64,000 nucleotides of DNA, from NCBI GenBank assembly GCA_035574295.1, contig DATLYX010000071.1, positions 4,462 to 68,461 on the forward strand, read 5' to 3'. This DNA is from PNAI01 sp035574295. Lineage in GTDB: Bacteria > Pseudomonadota > Alphaproteobacteria > Rhizobiales > Xanthobacteraceae. This document shows, piece by piece, positions 50,494 through 59,201 of the stretch (position 1 is the stretch's first letter; each line of letters opens with the position of its first letter). The position numbers were made by a program, and so were the translations under genes. The notes beneath the pieces were generated by a model, which saw nothing but the letters and a program-made list of their open reading frames with translations, was not told the origin of the DNA and searched no databases.

Positions 50494-52194
50494 TCAGCCG
50501 CCCTTCACCTTGGCCCAGGTATCGCGCAGCCCGATGGTTCGGTTGAACACGGGCCGTCCGGGAGTGGAGTCCGGATCGCGGAAGAAATAGCCCTGGCGCT
50601 CGAACTGCACCGGCGCGTCAGCGCCCTCCCCGCTCAGCACCGGCTCGATCTTGCAACCCTGCAGCACTTCGAGCGAATTGGGATTGAGCGCCGCCGCAAT
50701 GTCGTCCGCCTCCGGCGTGTGGACGAACAGATCGTTGATCAGCCGCACCTCGGCGTCCAGTGCGTCCTGCGCCGCCACCCAGTGCAGCGTGGCCTGCACT
50801 TTTCGGCCGTCCGGCGCGTTTCCGCCCCGTGTGGCCGGATCGTAGGTGCAGCGCAGCTCGACCACCTCACCGGCTGCGTTCTTCACCGCCTGCTTGCAGG
50901 TGATGAAGTAGGCATAGCGCAGCCGCACCTCCCGCCCGGGCGCTAGCCGGAAGAATTTTTTCGGCGGGTCCTCCATGAAATCGTCGCGTTCGATGTAGAT
51001 CTCCCGCCCGAAGCGGATGCGGCGCGTGCCGGCGGCCGGGTTCTCCGGATGGTTCACGACCTCCAGCTCCTCCAGCTTTCCTTCTGGAAAATTTTCGATC
51101 ACCACCTTGAGCGGCCGCAGCACCGCCATGCGCCGCAGTGCCATCCGGTTCAGCACCTCGCGGACCGCGTGTTCGAACATCGCTGGCTCCACCACGCTGT
51201 TCGCCTTGGCAACCCCCGTCTGCCGCACGAACTCCCGGATCGCTTCGGGCGGTACCCCGCGCCGCCTGAGCCCGGCAAGCGTCGGCATGCGCGGATCGTC
51301 CCATCCCTTGACATGGCCGGCGCGCACGAGCTCCACCAGCACCCGCTTCGAGAGCACCGTATTTCTGATCATCAGCTTGGCGAATTCATACTGCCGCGGC
51401 CGTGACGGCACCGGCAGATGCTCGATGAACCAGTCGTACAGCGGCCGGTGATCCTCGAATTCCAACGTGCAGATCGAGTGCGTGATCCCCTCGATCGCGT
51501 CGGACTGGCCGTGCGCAAAGTCGTAGCTCGGGTAGATGCACCACTTGTCGCCGGTGCGCGGGTGGCTGGCGTGCAGGATGCGATAGAGCACCGGATCGCG
51601 CATGTTGATGTTGCCCGACGCCATGTCGATCTTGGCGCGCAGCACCCGCGCCCCGTTGGGAAACTCGCCTGCGCGCATGCGGCGGAACAGATCGAGATTC
51701 TCCTCCACGCTGCGGTCGCGGTACGGGCTGTTCTTGCCCGGCTCGGTGAGCGTGCCGCGGGTTGCCCGCATCTCCTCCTGCGACTGGTCGTCCACATAGG
51801 CGAGCCCCGCCCGGATCAGGTGCTCGGCCCATTCGTAGAGCTGCTCGAAATAATCCGAGGCGTGATACAGGTGCTCGCCCCAGTCGAAGCCGAGCCAGCG
51901 CACGTCGCGTTTGATCGCGTCGATGTATTCCTGCTCCTCCTTGGTCGGGTTGGTATCGTCGAACCGCAGGTGGCACCGCCCGCCGAATTCCTGCGCCACC
52001 CCGAAGTTGAGGCAGATCGACTTGGCATGGCCGATGTGGAGATACCCGTTCGGCTCGGGCGGAAAGCGCGTGACCACGGTCTTCACCCGGCCGGATTCGA
52101 GGTCGGCCCGAATTATGTCGCGGATGAAGTCGCGCGTCCCTTCGGTTTTGGCCGCGTCACGGCCCCTCGCGCTTTCGGCTGGTGCTGTACTCAT
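50494..52194 (-). CDS. glnS: Glutaminyl-tRNA synthetase
   Basis: Class I synthetase attaching glutamine directly to tRNA-Gln. The 566-residue enzyme has PPEPNGYLHIGHAKSICLNFG in parts (HIGH motif near residue 60), a KMSKS-equivalent VLSKR, and the two-barrel anticodon-binding domain at the C-terminus. No YqeY extension is fused. ATG 52194 is supported by AGGAG 6 bases upstream. It is divergent from gltX, its paralogue, with 105 bases between. Many alphaproteobacteria lack GlnRS and amidate Glu-tRNA-Gln with GatCAB, so this suggests lineage-specific acquisition. Confidence 0.96.
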   Translation of the reverse strand: MSTAPAESARGRDAAKTEGTRDFIRDIIRADLESGRVKTVVTRFPPEPNGYLHIGHAKSICLNFGVAQEFGGRCHLRFDDTNPTKEEQEYIDAIKRDVRWLGFDWGEHLYHASDYFEQLYEWAEHLIRAGLAYVDDQSQEEMRATRGTLTEPGKNSPYRDRSVEENLDLFRRMRAGEFPNGARVLRAKIDMASGNINMRDPVLYRILHASHPRTGDKWCIYPSYDFAHGQSDAIEGITHSICTLEFEDHRPLYDWFIEHLPVPSRPRQYEFAKLMIRNTVLSKRVLVELVRAGHVKGWDDPRMPTLAGLRRRGVPPEAIREFVRQTGVAKANSVVEPAMFEHAVREVLNRMALRRMAVLRPLKVVIENFPEGKLEELEVVNHPENPAAGTRRIRFGREIYIERDDFMEDPPKKFFRLAPGREVRLRYAYFITCKQAVKNAAGEVVELRCTYDPATRGGNAPDGRKVQATLHWVAAQDALDAEVRLINDLFVHTPEADDIAAALNPNSLEVLQGCKIEPVLSGEGADAPVQFERQGYFFRDPDSTPGRPVFNRTIGLRDTWAKVKGG

Positions 52195-52299
52195 GCGAAC
52201 TCCTGGCGCCCCCGCTGCGTCCGATCGCTGCAAAATGCCCTGACTCTCCCGGCCGGGCCTGTGGTACACGGGCACGCCGATACGCACATCCTTCCCGAC

Positions 52300-53724
52300 A
52301 TGACCGAGCCCGTTGTCGTCCGCTTTGCCCCCTCGCCCACCGGCTTTCTCCACATTGGCGGTGCGCGCACGGCGCTGTTCAACTGGCTATATGCGCGCGG
52401 TCGCGGCGGCAAGATGCTTCTGCGCATCGAGGATACCGACCGCGAGCGCTCCACCAAGGCGGCCATCGACGCCATCATCGACGGGCTGACCTGGCTCGGC
52501 ATCCACTGGGACGGCGAGGTCGTGTACCAATACGCCCGCTCCGCCCGGCACCGCGAGGTGGCCGAACAGCTTCTCGCCGCCGGCCGGGCCTACCGCTGCT
52601 ACGCCACGCCCGAGGAGCTTGCCGAGATGCGGGAGGCCGCGCGCCAACAGGGACGTGCCAAGTTGTACGACGGCCGTTGGCGTGACCGCGATCCGGCGGA
52701 GGCCCCGCCGGGGGTTGCGCCGGTGATTCGTCTCAAGGCTCCCCTCACCGGCGAGACCGTCATCGACGACCAGGTGCAGGGCCGGGTGACCTGGCAAAAT
52801 GAAAACCTCGACGATTTCGTCCTGCTGCGCTCCGACGGTACTCCCACCTATATGCTGGCCGTGGTCGTCGATGACCACGACATGGGCATCACCCACATCA
52901 TCCGCGGCGACGATCATCTCAACAACGCCGCTCGGCAGAAGCAGATCTATGACGCCTTGGGTTGGCGCGTGCCGGTGATGGCGCACATTCCCCTGATCCA
53001 TGGGCCAGACGGCTCCAAGCTCTCCAAACGCCACGGCGCGCTCGGCATCGATGCTTACCGCGCCATGGGCTATCTGCCGGCTGCCATGCGGAACTATTTG
53101 GTGCGGCTCGGCTGGTCGCACGGTGATCAGGAGATATTTACGACCGAGGAGATGATCGCACATTTCGATTTGGCACAGATCGGCCGTTCTCCGGCACGTT
53201 TTGACTTTGCCAAGCTTGAAAACTTAAACGGCTATTACATTCGCCACTCTTCCGACGACGAGCTTCTTGCCGCTATCGAGCAATTGCTGCCCCATATTGC
53301 GTCCGGATCGGAAATCGCACAAAAGCTCGAATCGACAAAGCGTCGCCAGCTCTTGCTCGCACTGCCTCAGTTGAAGGAGCGCGCCAAAACGCTCGTTGAG
53401 CTGCTCGACGGAGCGCATTTTTTGTTTGCGCAGCGCCCGATCACGGTGGACGAAAAAGCCGCGGCCCTGCTGACCGAGGACGCCCGCCGCCTGATCGCGG
53501 CGCTGTTGCCCGAATTGGAGCAGCTCGAACCGTGGACCGCTGCCCAGGCTGAGCAGCTCGTGCGCGGTTTTGCGGATCGGATGGGCGTCAAACTCGGCGC
53601 CGTGGCCCAGCCGCTGCGCGCAGCCCTGACCGGCCGCACGACCTCTCCGGGGATTTTTGAAGTTTTCGTAGTCCTGGGAAAGATGGAGACACTCGCCCGC
53701 CTCCGCGATCAGTTGGCTGCATAG
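52300..53724 (+). CDS. gltX: Glutamyl-tRNA synthetase
   Basis: Class I synthetase charging tRNA-Glu. The 474-residue protein has FAPSPTGFLHIGGARTALFN in parts (HIGH equivalent), the zinc-region-like segment without a full Cys set (YRCYATPEE), the KLSKR loop in GSKLSKRHGALG, and a helical anticodon-binding C-terminus. Start at ATG 52300. Whether it is discriminating or also charges tRNA-Gln cannot be told from the sequence. gltA follows on the same strand after 233 bases. Confidence 0.96.
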   Translation: MTEPVVVRFAPSPTGFLHIGGARTALFNWLYARGRGGKMLLRIEDTDRERSTKAAIDAIIDGLTWLGIHWDGEVVYQYARSARHREVAEQLLAAGRAYRCYATPEELAEMREAARQQGRAKLYDGRWRDRDPAEAPPGVAPVIRLKAPLTGETVIDDQVQGRVTWQNENLDDFVLLRSDGTPTYMLAVVVDDHDMGITHIIRGDDHLNNAARQKQIYDALGWRVPVMAHIPLIHGPDGSKLSKRHGALGIDAYRAMGYLPAAMRNYLVRLGWSHGDQEIFTTEEMIAHFDLAQIGRSPARFDFAKLENLNGYYIRHSSDDELLAAIEQLLPHIASGSEIAQKLESTKRRQLLLALPQLKERAKTLVELLDGAHFLFAQRPITVDEKAAALLTEDARRLIAALLPELEQLEPWTAAQAEQLVRGFADRMGVKLGAVAQPLRAALTGRTTSPGIFEVFVVLGKMETLARLRDQLAA

Positions 53725-53888
53725 CAACGCTTCTGCCCCGGAACTTCGCCTCTCGGGCTCCAACCGCCCGCTATCACGGATACCCCGGATACCGAGAGAT
53801 CGCGCCCAATCACTCTGCTGGTGTCCCGACGCCGGCAGGGGATCGACCGATCTTGCAGTGCACACATGAATGGGCTACGCAACATTCG

Positions 53889-53930
53889 GCCTTGCCGCCC
53901 CGGCATCCATGCCCGACCGGCTGGCAAGGC
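53889..53930 (+). promoter_or_regulatory. Long imperfect hairpin in the gltA 5' leader
   Basis: Outer stem GCCTTGCCGCC pairs with GGC-T-GGCAAGGC (11 pairs, one bulged T); an inner stem GGCAT-CC-ATGCC stacks within the loop. The structure ends 27 bases before the gltA ATG, leaving the GAGG ribosome-binding site single-stranded. The 233-base gltX-gltA gap also has a GGATACC direct repeat near 53775. The hairpin may regulate or stabilise gltA mRNA; no known riboswitch class is recognised. Confidence 0.45.
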
Positions 53931-53957
53931 ACCTGCCTCCGCACCGAGGGTTCAACC

Positions 53958-55268
53958 ATGGACGCAAAGACCGGTCACAACGTGAAAACCGGAACCCTGA
54001 CCGTCGGCAACAAGTCGTGGAACTTCCCCATCTATCAGGGCACGATGGGGCCGGACGTCATCGACGTGAGCAGGCTCTACGCCGAGACCGGCATGTTCAC
54101 GTTCGATCCCGGGTTCACGTCTACGGGGAGTTGCGAATCCAAAATCACCTTCATAGACGGCGAGAAGGGCATCCTGCTCTATCGTGGAATCCCCATCGAG
54201 CAGTTGGCCGAGCACGGCGACTTTCTCGAGACCTGCTATCTGCTCTTGTACGGTGAGCTGCCGACCGCGGCGCAAAAAGCCGATTTCGACTATCGCGTGA
54301 CGCGCCACACGATGGTTCACGAGCAGATGAGCCGCTTCTTCCAGGGCTTCCGCCGCGATGCCCATCCGATGGCGGTGATGACCGGCTGCGTCGGCGCGCT
54401 GTCGGCCTTCTATCACGACTCCACCGATATTTCCGACCCTCACCAGCGCATGGTGGCGTCCATCCGGATGATCGCCAAGATGCCGACGCTTGCCGCCATG
54501 GCCTACAAGTACAGTATCGGCCAGCCGTTCGTGTATCCCAAGAACGACCTCGACTATTCGACCAACTTCCTGCGCATGTGCTTTGCCGTGCCGTGCGAGG
54601 AGTACAAGCCCAATCCCGTGCTCGCGCGAGCCATGGACCGGATATTCATACTGCACGCCGACCACGAGCAGAACGCATCCACCTCCACCGTGCGGCTTGC
54701 CGGCTCGACCGGCGCCAATCCCTTTGCCTGCGTCGCCGCGGGCATCGCGGCATTGTGGGGACCCGCCCATGGCGGGGCCAACGAGGCGGCCCTCAAAATG
54801 CTGGCGGAGATTGGAACGCCGGAGCGGATCCCCGAATACATTCGCCGCGCCAAGGACAAGAACGACTCATTCCGCCTGATGGGCTTCGGCCACCGCGTTT
54901 ATAAGAATTACGATCCCCGCGCGAAAATCATGCAGAAGACCTGCCACGAGGTCTTGGGCGAGCTTGGTCATCGCGACGACCCGTTGCTGCAGGTCGCGCT
55001 CGAGCTCGAACGCGTCGCCCTGAGCGATGAGTATTTTCTGGAGAAGAAGCTCTATCCGAATATCGACTTCTATTCCGGCATCACGCTCAAGGCCATGGGT
55101 TTCCCGACCAGCATGTTCACCGTGCTTTTCACGCTCGCGCGCACCGTGGGCTGGATTGCTCAGTGGAAGGAAATGATCGAGGATCCGAACCAGAAGATCG
55201 GTCGGCCGCGCCAACTTTACACCGGCTATCAGCGCCGCGACTACGTGCCGATCTCGCGCCGCAAATGA
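53958..55268 (+). CDS. gltA: Citrate synthase (type II)
   Basis: Condenses oxaloacetate with acetyl-CoA to open the TCA cycle, using the product of the pyruvate dehydrogenase encoded upstream in this window. The 436-residue length and N-terminal beta domain (GTLTVGNKSWNFPIYQGTMGPDVID in parts) mark the large Gram-negative, NADH-sensitive type. Catalytic His residues are in ILHADHEQNASTSTVR and GFGHRVYKNYDPR. ATG 53958 is chosen with GAGG about 8 bases upstream; upstream in-frame codons are non-family. It converges on the KAS III gene with 6 bases between. Confidence 0.97.
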   Translation: MDAKTGHNVKTGTLTVGNKSWNFPIYQGTMGPDVIDVSRLYAETGMFTFDPGFTSTGSCESKITFIDGEKGILLYRGIPIEQLAEHGDFLETCYLLLYGELPTAAQKADFDYRVTRHTMVHEQMSRFFQGFRRDAHPMAVMTGCVGALSAFYHDSTDISDPHQRMVASIRMIAKMPTLAAMAYKYSIGQPFVYPKNDLDYSTNFLRMCFAVPCEEYKPNPVLARAMDRIFILHADHEQNASTSTVRLAGSTGANPFACVAAGIAALWGPAHGGANEAALKMLAEIGTPERIPEYIRRAKDKNDSFRLMGFGHRVYKNYDPRAKIMQKTCHEVLGELGHRDDPLLQVALELERVALSDEYFLEKKLYPNIDFYSGITLKAMGFPTSMFTVLFTLARTVGWIAQWKEMIEDPNQKIGRPRQLYTGYQRRDYVPISRRK

Positions 55269-55274
55269 CGTGAT

Positions 55275-56306
55275 TCAATCGGCGCCCGTGCCGTTGCCCT
55301 TGCCCGCCGCCGCGGCGCCGTCATAGGCCCAGGTCAGATAGGCGCCGCCCCAGGTAAAGCCGCCGCCGAACGCCGCCATCAGCATGCGGTCGCCGGGCTT
55401 GAACTTGTGCTCGAAATCCCACAGGCAGAGCGGGATGGTGGCCGCAGTGGTATTGCCATATTTATGGATATTGATCAGCACCTTATCCATCGACAGTCCG
55501 AGTTTTTCGGCGGTGGTTTCAATGATCCGCCGATTGGCCTGGTGCGGCACCACCCAGTCGATCATGTCGGCGCGCAGATTGTTCCGCGCCATGATGTCCC
55601 GCGTTACTTCCGACATGCCGGCGACGGCGAATTTATAGACGGCGGCGCCCTCCTGATGCACCGAATGCAACCGCCGGGCCACCGTCTCGGCGCTCGCCGG
55701 CATGCGGCTGCCGCCCGCCGGCTGATGCAGATACTTCATCCCCGACCCGTCCGAGCGCAGGACGATGTCCAAGATGCCGTTGCCGTCGCTGCTCGGTTCC
55801 AGCAGCACCGCCGCCGCCCCGTCGCCGAAGATCACGCAGGTTGCACGGTCGGTGTAGTCGACGATCGCCGACATTTTGTCCGCGCCGACGACAATCACCT
55901 TGCTGCACGTGCCTGCGGCAACGAATTGCCGGGCCACTGCCAGTGCATAGATGAAGCCCGAACATGCCGCTTGCACGTCGAAGCTGCCGATATTGCGGAT
56001 GCCGACCATGTCGCAGATGAGATTGGCGGTGCACGGATGCACGAAGTCAGGCGTAGTTGTTGCACAGATCAGCAACTCGACGTCGGCCGGGTTGGTGCCC
56101 GTCTTGCTCATCAGGCCGCGCACCGCCTCGGCCGCCATGTGTGAGGTGCCGAGCCCCTCGCCTTTCAGGATGCGCCGCTCCTTGATCCCGGTGCGTTCGG
56201 TGATCCAGGCGTCGCTGGTGTCCACCATGCGCGACAACTCCGCGTTGTCGAGCACGTATTCGGGGACGTAGCCGTGAACGCCTGTAATCGCCGCGCGGAT
56301 CGGCAT
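55275..56306 (-). CDS. 3-oxoacyl-ACP synthase III (FabH/KAS III family)
   Basis: Condensing enzyme of the KAS III family, usually starting fatty acid synthesis from acetyl-CoA and malonyl-ACP. The 343-residue protein has nucleophile Cys115 in QAACSGFIYAL, His in WVVPHQANRRI and Asn in HKYGNTTAATIPL. GTGIK-type RTGIKERRI lies near residue 38. It is not in the usual plsX-fabH-ihfA setting, so it may be a second copy with a special acyl primer. ATG 56306 is preferred; GTG 56333 is upstream. It follows lpxB by 78 bases on the same strand. Confidence 0.9.
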   Translation of the reverse strand: MPIRAAITGVHGYVPEYVLDNAELSRMVDTSDAWITERTGIKERRILKGEGLGTSHMAAEAVRGLMSKTGTNPADVELLICATTTPDFVHPCTANLICDMVGIRNIGSFDVQAACSGFIYALAVARQFVAAGTCSKVIVVGADKMSAIVDYTDRATCVIFGDGAAAVLLEPSSDGNGILDIVLRSDGSGMKYLHQPAGGSRMPASAETVARRLHSVHQEGAAVYKFAVAGMSEVTRDIMARNNLRADMIDWVVPHQANRRIIETTAEKLGLSMDKVLINIHKYGNTTAATIPLCLWDFEHKFKPGDRMLMAAFGGGFTWGGAYLTWAYDGAAAAGKGNGTGAD

Positions 56307-56384
56307 AAATGACGTCAAGGCTCCAAGCTCCACGATCCTTAAGACACGAAGCGGCGGCCTAAAAACCCGGCCGCCCGCTGCACC

Positions 56385-57608
56385 CTACCGCTTTGATACC
56401 TCATCCGCAAACGTCCTCTCGGACGGTCGCAGGAGTCCGAGCACCGCCTCCGCCGCCCGAACGGCAGGCGCCCGTTGGCCGATCTCCATGATGGCGTCGA
56501 GCCGCGCGAAGGCTTCGACCTGCCGCTGCCGCTCCGGCCCATTTTTGAGCAGCGGCAGGAGCGCGGCCGCGAGGCGCTCCGGATTGCAGTCTTCCTGCAA
56601 AAACTCCGGCACGACTTTTTCCCCGAGCACAAGGTTGGCGAGAATCACCGTCTCCACCTGAATCATCAGCCGCGCCACGACCGCTTCGACCGCTGACACG
56701 CGATAGGCCGCTACGGTTGGCACCCCGGCCAGCGCCAGTTCGAGCGTCACGGTTCCGGATTTTGCCAACGCCGCCCTTGCAATGCGGAAGTTGGCAGCCT
56801 TCTCGCGTTCGTCCACGACGATGCGCGGCGGATGTGGCCATTGCGCAACTTCCGCTTCGATCGGCTCGCGCAGGTGCGGCACGGTGGGCAGGACGAGCTC
56901 CATCGAGCCCACCGCGCCGCGGATACGTGCGACCGCCTCGCCGAAGACCGCCAGCATGCGCCGTATTTCGGTTGCTCTGCTGCCCGGCAACAGCAGGACG
57001 ACCGGCGGATCGGCCAGCCTGCGTTGCGCCTCTTCGCGATTCGGCCGCAGATCGTCGATTCGTTCCGCCAGCGGATGTCCGACATAGGTGCAGGGTGGTC
57101 CGCCGAGCCTTTGCAGCGCCGCAGGCTCAAACGGCAACAGCGCGAGCACATGGTCGATGTAGCGGCGCATGGCGCGCGCCCTCCAGGGCCTCCACGCCCA
57201 CACTGAAGGACAGACGTAATCGACGATCGGAATTCGCGGGTTGGCCGCGCGCACCCGCTTGGCCACCCGATGCGTAAAATCCGGGCTGTCTATGACCACG
57301 AGCACGTCGGGCGCTGCTTTGAGCACGGCGTCGGCGGCCTGGCGAATGCGCGTCAGTATAGTCGGCAGCCGCCGGGGGATTTCGGCAAAACCCAGGATTG
57401 CAAGCTCCTCGATCGGAAACAGGCTCGGTACGCCAGCCTTGCTCATTTGCCGGCCGCCGACTCCTGAAAACCTGAGCGGTGCATTGCTGCGCTCGCGCAG
57501 TGCCCCGACCAGAGCCGCGCCGAGGCGATCCCCGGACTCCTCGGCAGCAATCAGGAAGACGCGGCCTTCAGCCGCGGCAGCAACGGGGGTGCGGGTCGCT
57601 TGGCTCAT
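56385..57608 (-). CDS. lpxB: Lipid-A-disaccharide synthase LpxB
   Basis: Peripheral inner-membrane glycosyltransferase joining lipid X to UDP-2,3-diacylglucosamine. The 407-residue protein has AAEESGDRLGAALV at the start (usual form AGExSGD), GIG-like FSGVGGRQM, the VDYVCPSVWAWRPWRA segment, YVGHPLAER, LLLPGSRATEI and KSGTVTLELALAGVP. ATG 57608 overlaps the lpxI stop by one base (TGATG), so the two are coupled. A TTG one codon earlier is less likely. Confidence 0.95.
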   Translation of the reverse strand: MSQATRTPVAAAAEGRVFLIAAEESGDRLGAALVGALRERSNAPLRFSGVGGRQMSKAGVPSLFPIEELAILGFAEIPRRLPTILTRIRQAADAVLKAAPDVLVVIDSPDFTHRVAKRVRAANPRIPIVDYVCPSVWAWRPWRARAMRRYIDHVLALLPFEPAALQRLGGPPCTYVGHPLAERIDDLRPNREEAQRRLADPPVVLLLPGSRATEIRRMLAVFGEAVARIRGAVGSMELVLPTVPHLREPIEAEVAQWPHPPRIVVDEREKAANFRIARAALAKSGTVTLELALAGVPTVAAYRVSAVEAVVARLMIQVETVILANLVLGEKVVPEFLQEDCNPERLAAALLPLLKNGPERQRQVEAFARLDAIMEIGQRAPAVRAAEAVLGLLRPSERTFADEVSKR

Positions 57609-58480
57609 CAATCGAACCCCTCGGATTCGACGCCGACCACAAATAGTCCCGCGCTGTCGGCTGCCGCCGGAATTCGCTCCGGTTCCGCCACGATGGTGCT
57701 TCCGGCAAGCACCGCGATGCCGGCAAGCCCCGCACGTGCGGCACTCTCCACCGTGCCTGGGCCTATCGAGGGCAGATCGACGCGGCGGTTCTGGCCGGGC
57801 TTCGGCGCTTTGACCAGAACGCCGGTGCCCGGCGGCGTGCGGATGCGTCCGTTCCTGCGCAGCTCAGTGACATGCGCGAGCATTGCGTCGGTGCCGTCCG
57901 CCGCCTCGATCGCGAGGATCCGGTTATCGGATACGACCACGGCCTGCCCCACGTCGAATGGCCCCGTCGCCCGCATCAGCGACAGCCCTGTGGCGATGTC
58001 CAGCCGATCGCGCTCGGTCGGCGCAAGACGGCCCAGCGGCCCGACCGGCATCAGAATCTCAGGCGCGATTTCGTCCGCCCCGACCAGCCGAAACCCATGT
58101 TCCTCGAGCAGCGTGCCGATCCCGGACAACAGCCGGTCATCGCCGCCGCGCAACAGCCCGATGATGCGCGGCAGAAGGCGCAGCGCCAAAACATCCGGCC
58201 ATATTTGGGTGACGCGGGGCCGTACCACACTGCCGATCAGAACCACATCGCGGCAGCGGCTGGCGCGTGCGAGGCGTCGGAAACGCGCAGGCGAGCCAAA
58301 TCTGATCCAATGATGCGGGTAGTTCTTGACGCGGGTCGGATCGGCGGCGCCCCGCAGCGGAAACAGCATAACGCTCCGGCCGGAACGTATGGCCGCATCG
58401 GCCACGGCAAACGGCAGGCTGCCGCCGCCGCAGATGATAGCAAGCGGTTCGCCCGCGGCGCCTAGCGCATTGCTGCTCAT
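57608..58480 (-). CDS. lpxI: UDP-2,3-diacylglucosamine pyrophosphatase LpxI
   Basis: Hydrolyses UDP-2,3-diacylglucosamine to lipid X; the alphaproteobacterial replacement for LpxH. The 290-residue protein shows ICGGGSLPFAVADAA, GGDDRLLSGIGTLLEE, GLSLMRATGPFDVGQAVVV in parts, EAADGTDAML and LPSIGPGTVESA. ATG 58480 has GGACAAGG just upstream; ATG 58507 is possible. Its usual upstream partner lpxA is absent: only 61 bases separate it from fabZ. Confidence 0.93.
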   Translation of the reverse strand: MSSNALGAAGEPLAIICGGGSLPFAVADAAIRSGRSVMLFPLRGAADPTRVKNYPHHWIRFGSPARFRRLARASRCRDVVLIGSVVRPRVTQIWPDVLALRLLPRIIGLLRGGDDRLLSGIGTLLEEHGFRLVGADEIAPEILMPVGPLGRLAPTERDRLDIATGLSLMRATGPFDVGQAVVVSDNRILAIEAADGTDAMLAHVTELRRNGRIRTPPGTGVLVKAPKPGQNRRVDLPSIGPGTVESAARAGLAGIAVLAGSTIVAEPERIPAAADSAGLFVVGVESEGFD

Positions 58481-58541
58481 GCCTTGTCCGAGTTCTGCGG
58501 CAGGCATTTGTCGATTCGGGCAGAGCCGGCACGCCGCACGC

Positions 58542-58997
58542 TTACGACTCGACGATCATGGCGCCGAGCGTCGCCTCCGCCACGAGTTCGTCGCGCACCT
58601 TGGCCACGCCGCGGTACCACCACATGTTGCGGCGCCGCCTCACCTGGTGCACGTGATACTCGAGAGTATCGCCGGGCACCGCGGGTTTGCGGAAGCGCGC
58701 CCCGTCGATGGTCAGAAAATAGACCAGTTTGGGGGCGGCCTTGGCGGCGCCCGCGCGCACACATAGCACGCCCGCCGTTTGCGCCATGCCCTCCAGCATC
58801 AGCACGCCGGGCATGACCGGATTATTGGGAAAATGGCCTACGAAATGCGGCTCGTTGATGGTGACATTCTTGATTCCGATGCCGCGTTGATCGCCTTCGA
58901 TGTCTATGATGCGATCGACCATAAGGAACGGATAGCGATGCGGCAGGGCCGCCAAAATCTCCCGGATCCCCGCGGCGTTGAGTGTCTCGCCGCTCAT
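58542..58997 (-). CDS. fabZ: 3-hydroxyacyl-ACP dehydratase FabZ
   Basis: Hot-dog-fold enzyme dehydrating 3-hydroxyacyl-ACP in fatty acid elongation; it competes with LpxA/LpxD for the same substrate, hence the usual clustering. The 151-residue protein has PHRYPFLMVDRI, catalytic His55 in GHFPNNPVMPG and Glu69 in LMLEGMAQ. ATG 58997 has AGGGGGTG at proper distance; the upstream GTG would be too close to it. It is flanked by bamA and lpxI rather than lpxD and lpxA. Confidence 0.96.
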   Translation of the reverse strand: MSGETLNAAGIREILAALPHRYPFLMVDRIIDIEGDQRGIGIKNVTINEPHFVGHFPNNPVMPGVLMLEGMAQTAGVLCVRAGAAKAAPKLVYFLTIDGARFRKPAVPGDTLEYHVHQVRRRRNMWWYRGVAKVRDELVAEATLGAMIVES

Positions 58998-59127
58998 GCT
59001 CACCCCCTATCCCAATGAATGTTTTGGCATTCTCGCTCTGCCGCACAGCCAAAAACTGTTGCGCGCAAATTATCTATCACGGCGCGATCGATCTAGGCCA
59101 GATTGTCTGAATGACGGTGAGCGGCGC

Positions 59128-59153
59128 GTCGGCTTTGCCGCAGGCCAGCCGAC
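59128..59153. other. Hairpin downstream of bamA
   Basis: GTCGGCT and AGCCGAC, a perfect 7-bp stem around a 12-base loop, lie 50 bases past the bamA stop. No T-run follows. The whole bamA-fabZ gap (59004-59201) was read on both strands for a remnant of lpxD and nothing resembling its repeats was found. Confidence 0.3.
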
Positions 59154-59201
59154 ATCCGAGTTCGGAGGCCCTGCAAGACTGCTGTACGGGTGCGATCCCG
59201 C

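Noticed and set aside
59004..59201. Possible remnant of lpxD between bamA and fabZ
   Set aside because: None of the frames shows hexapeptide repeats or LpxD-like wording; only a hairpin and unassigned DNA are present.
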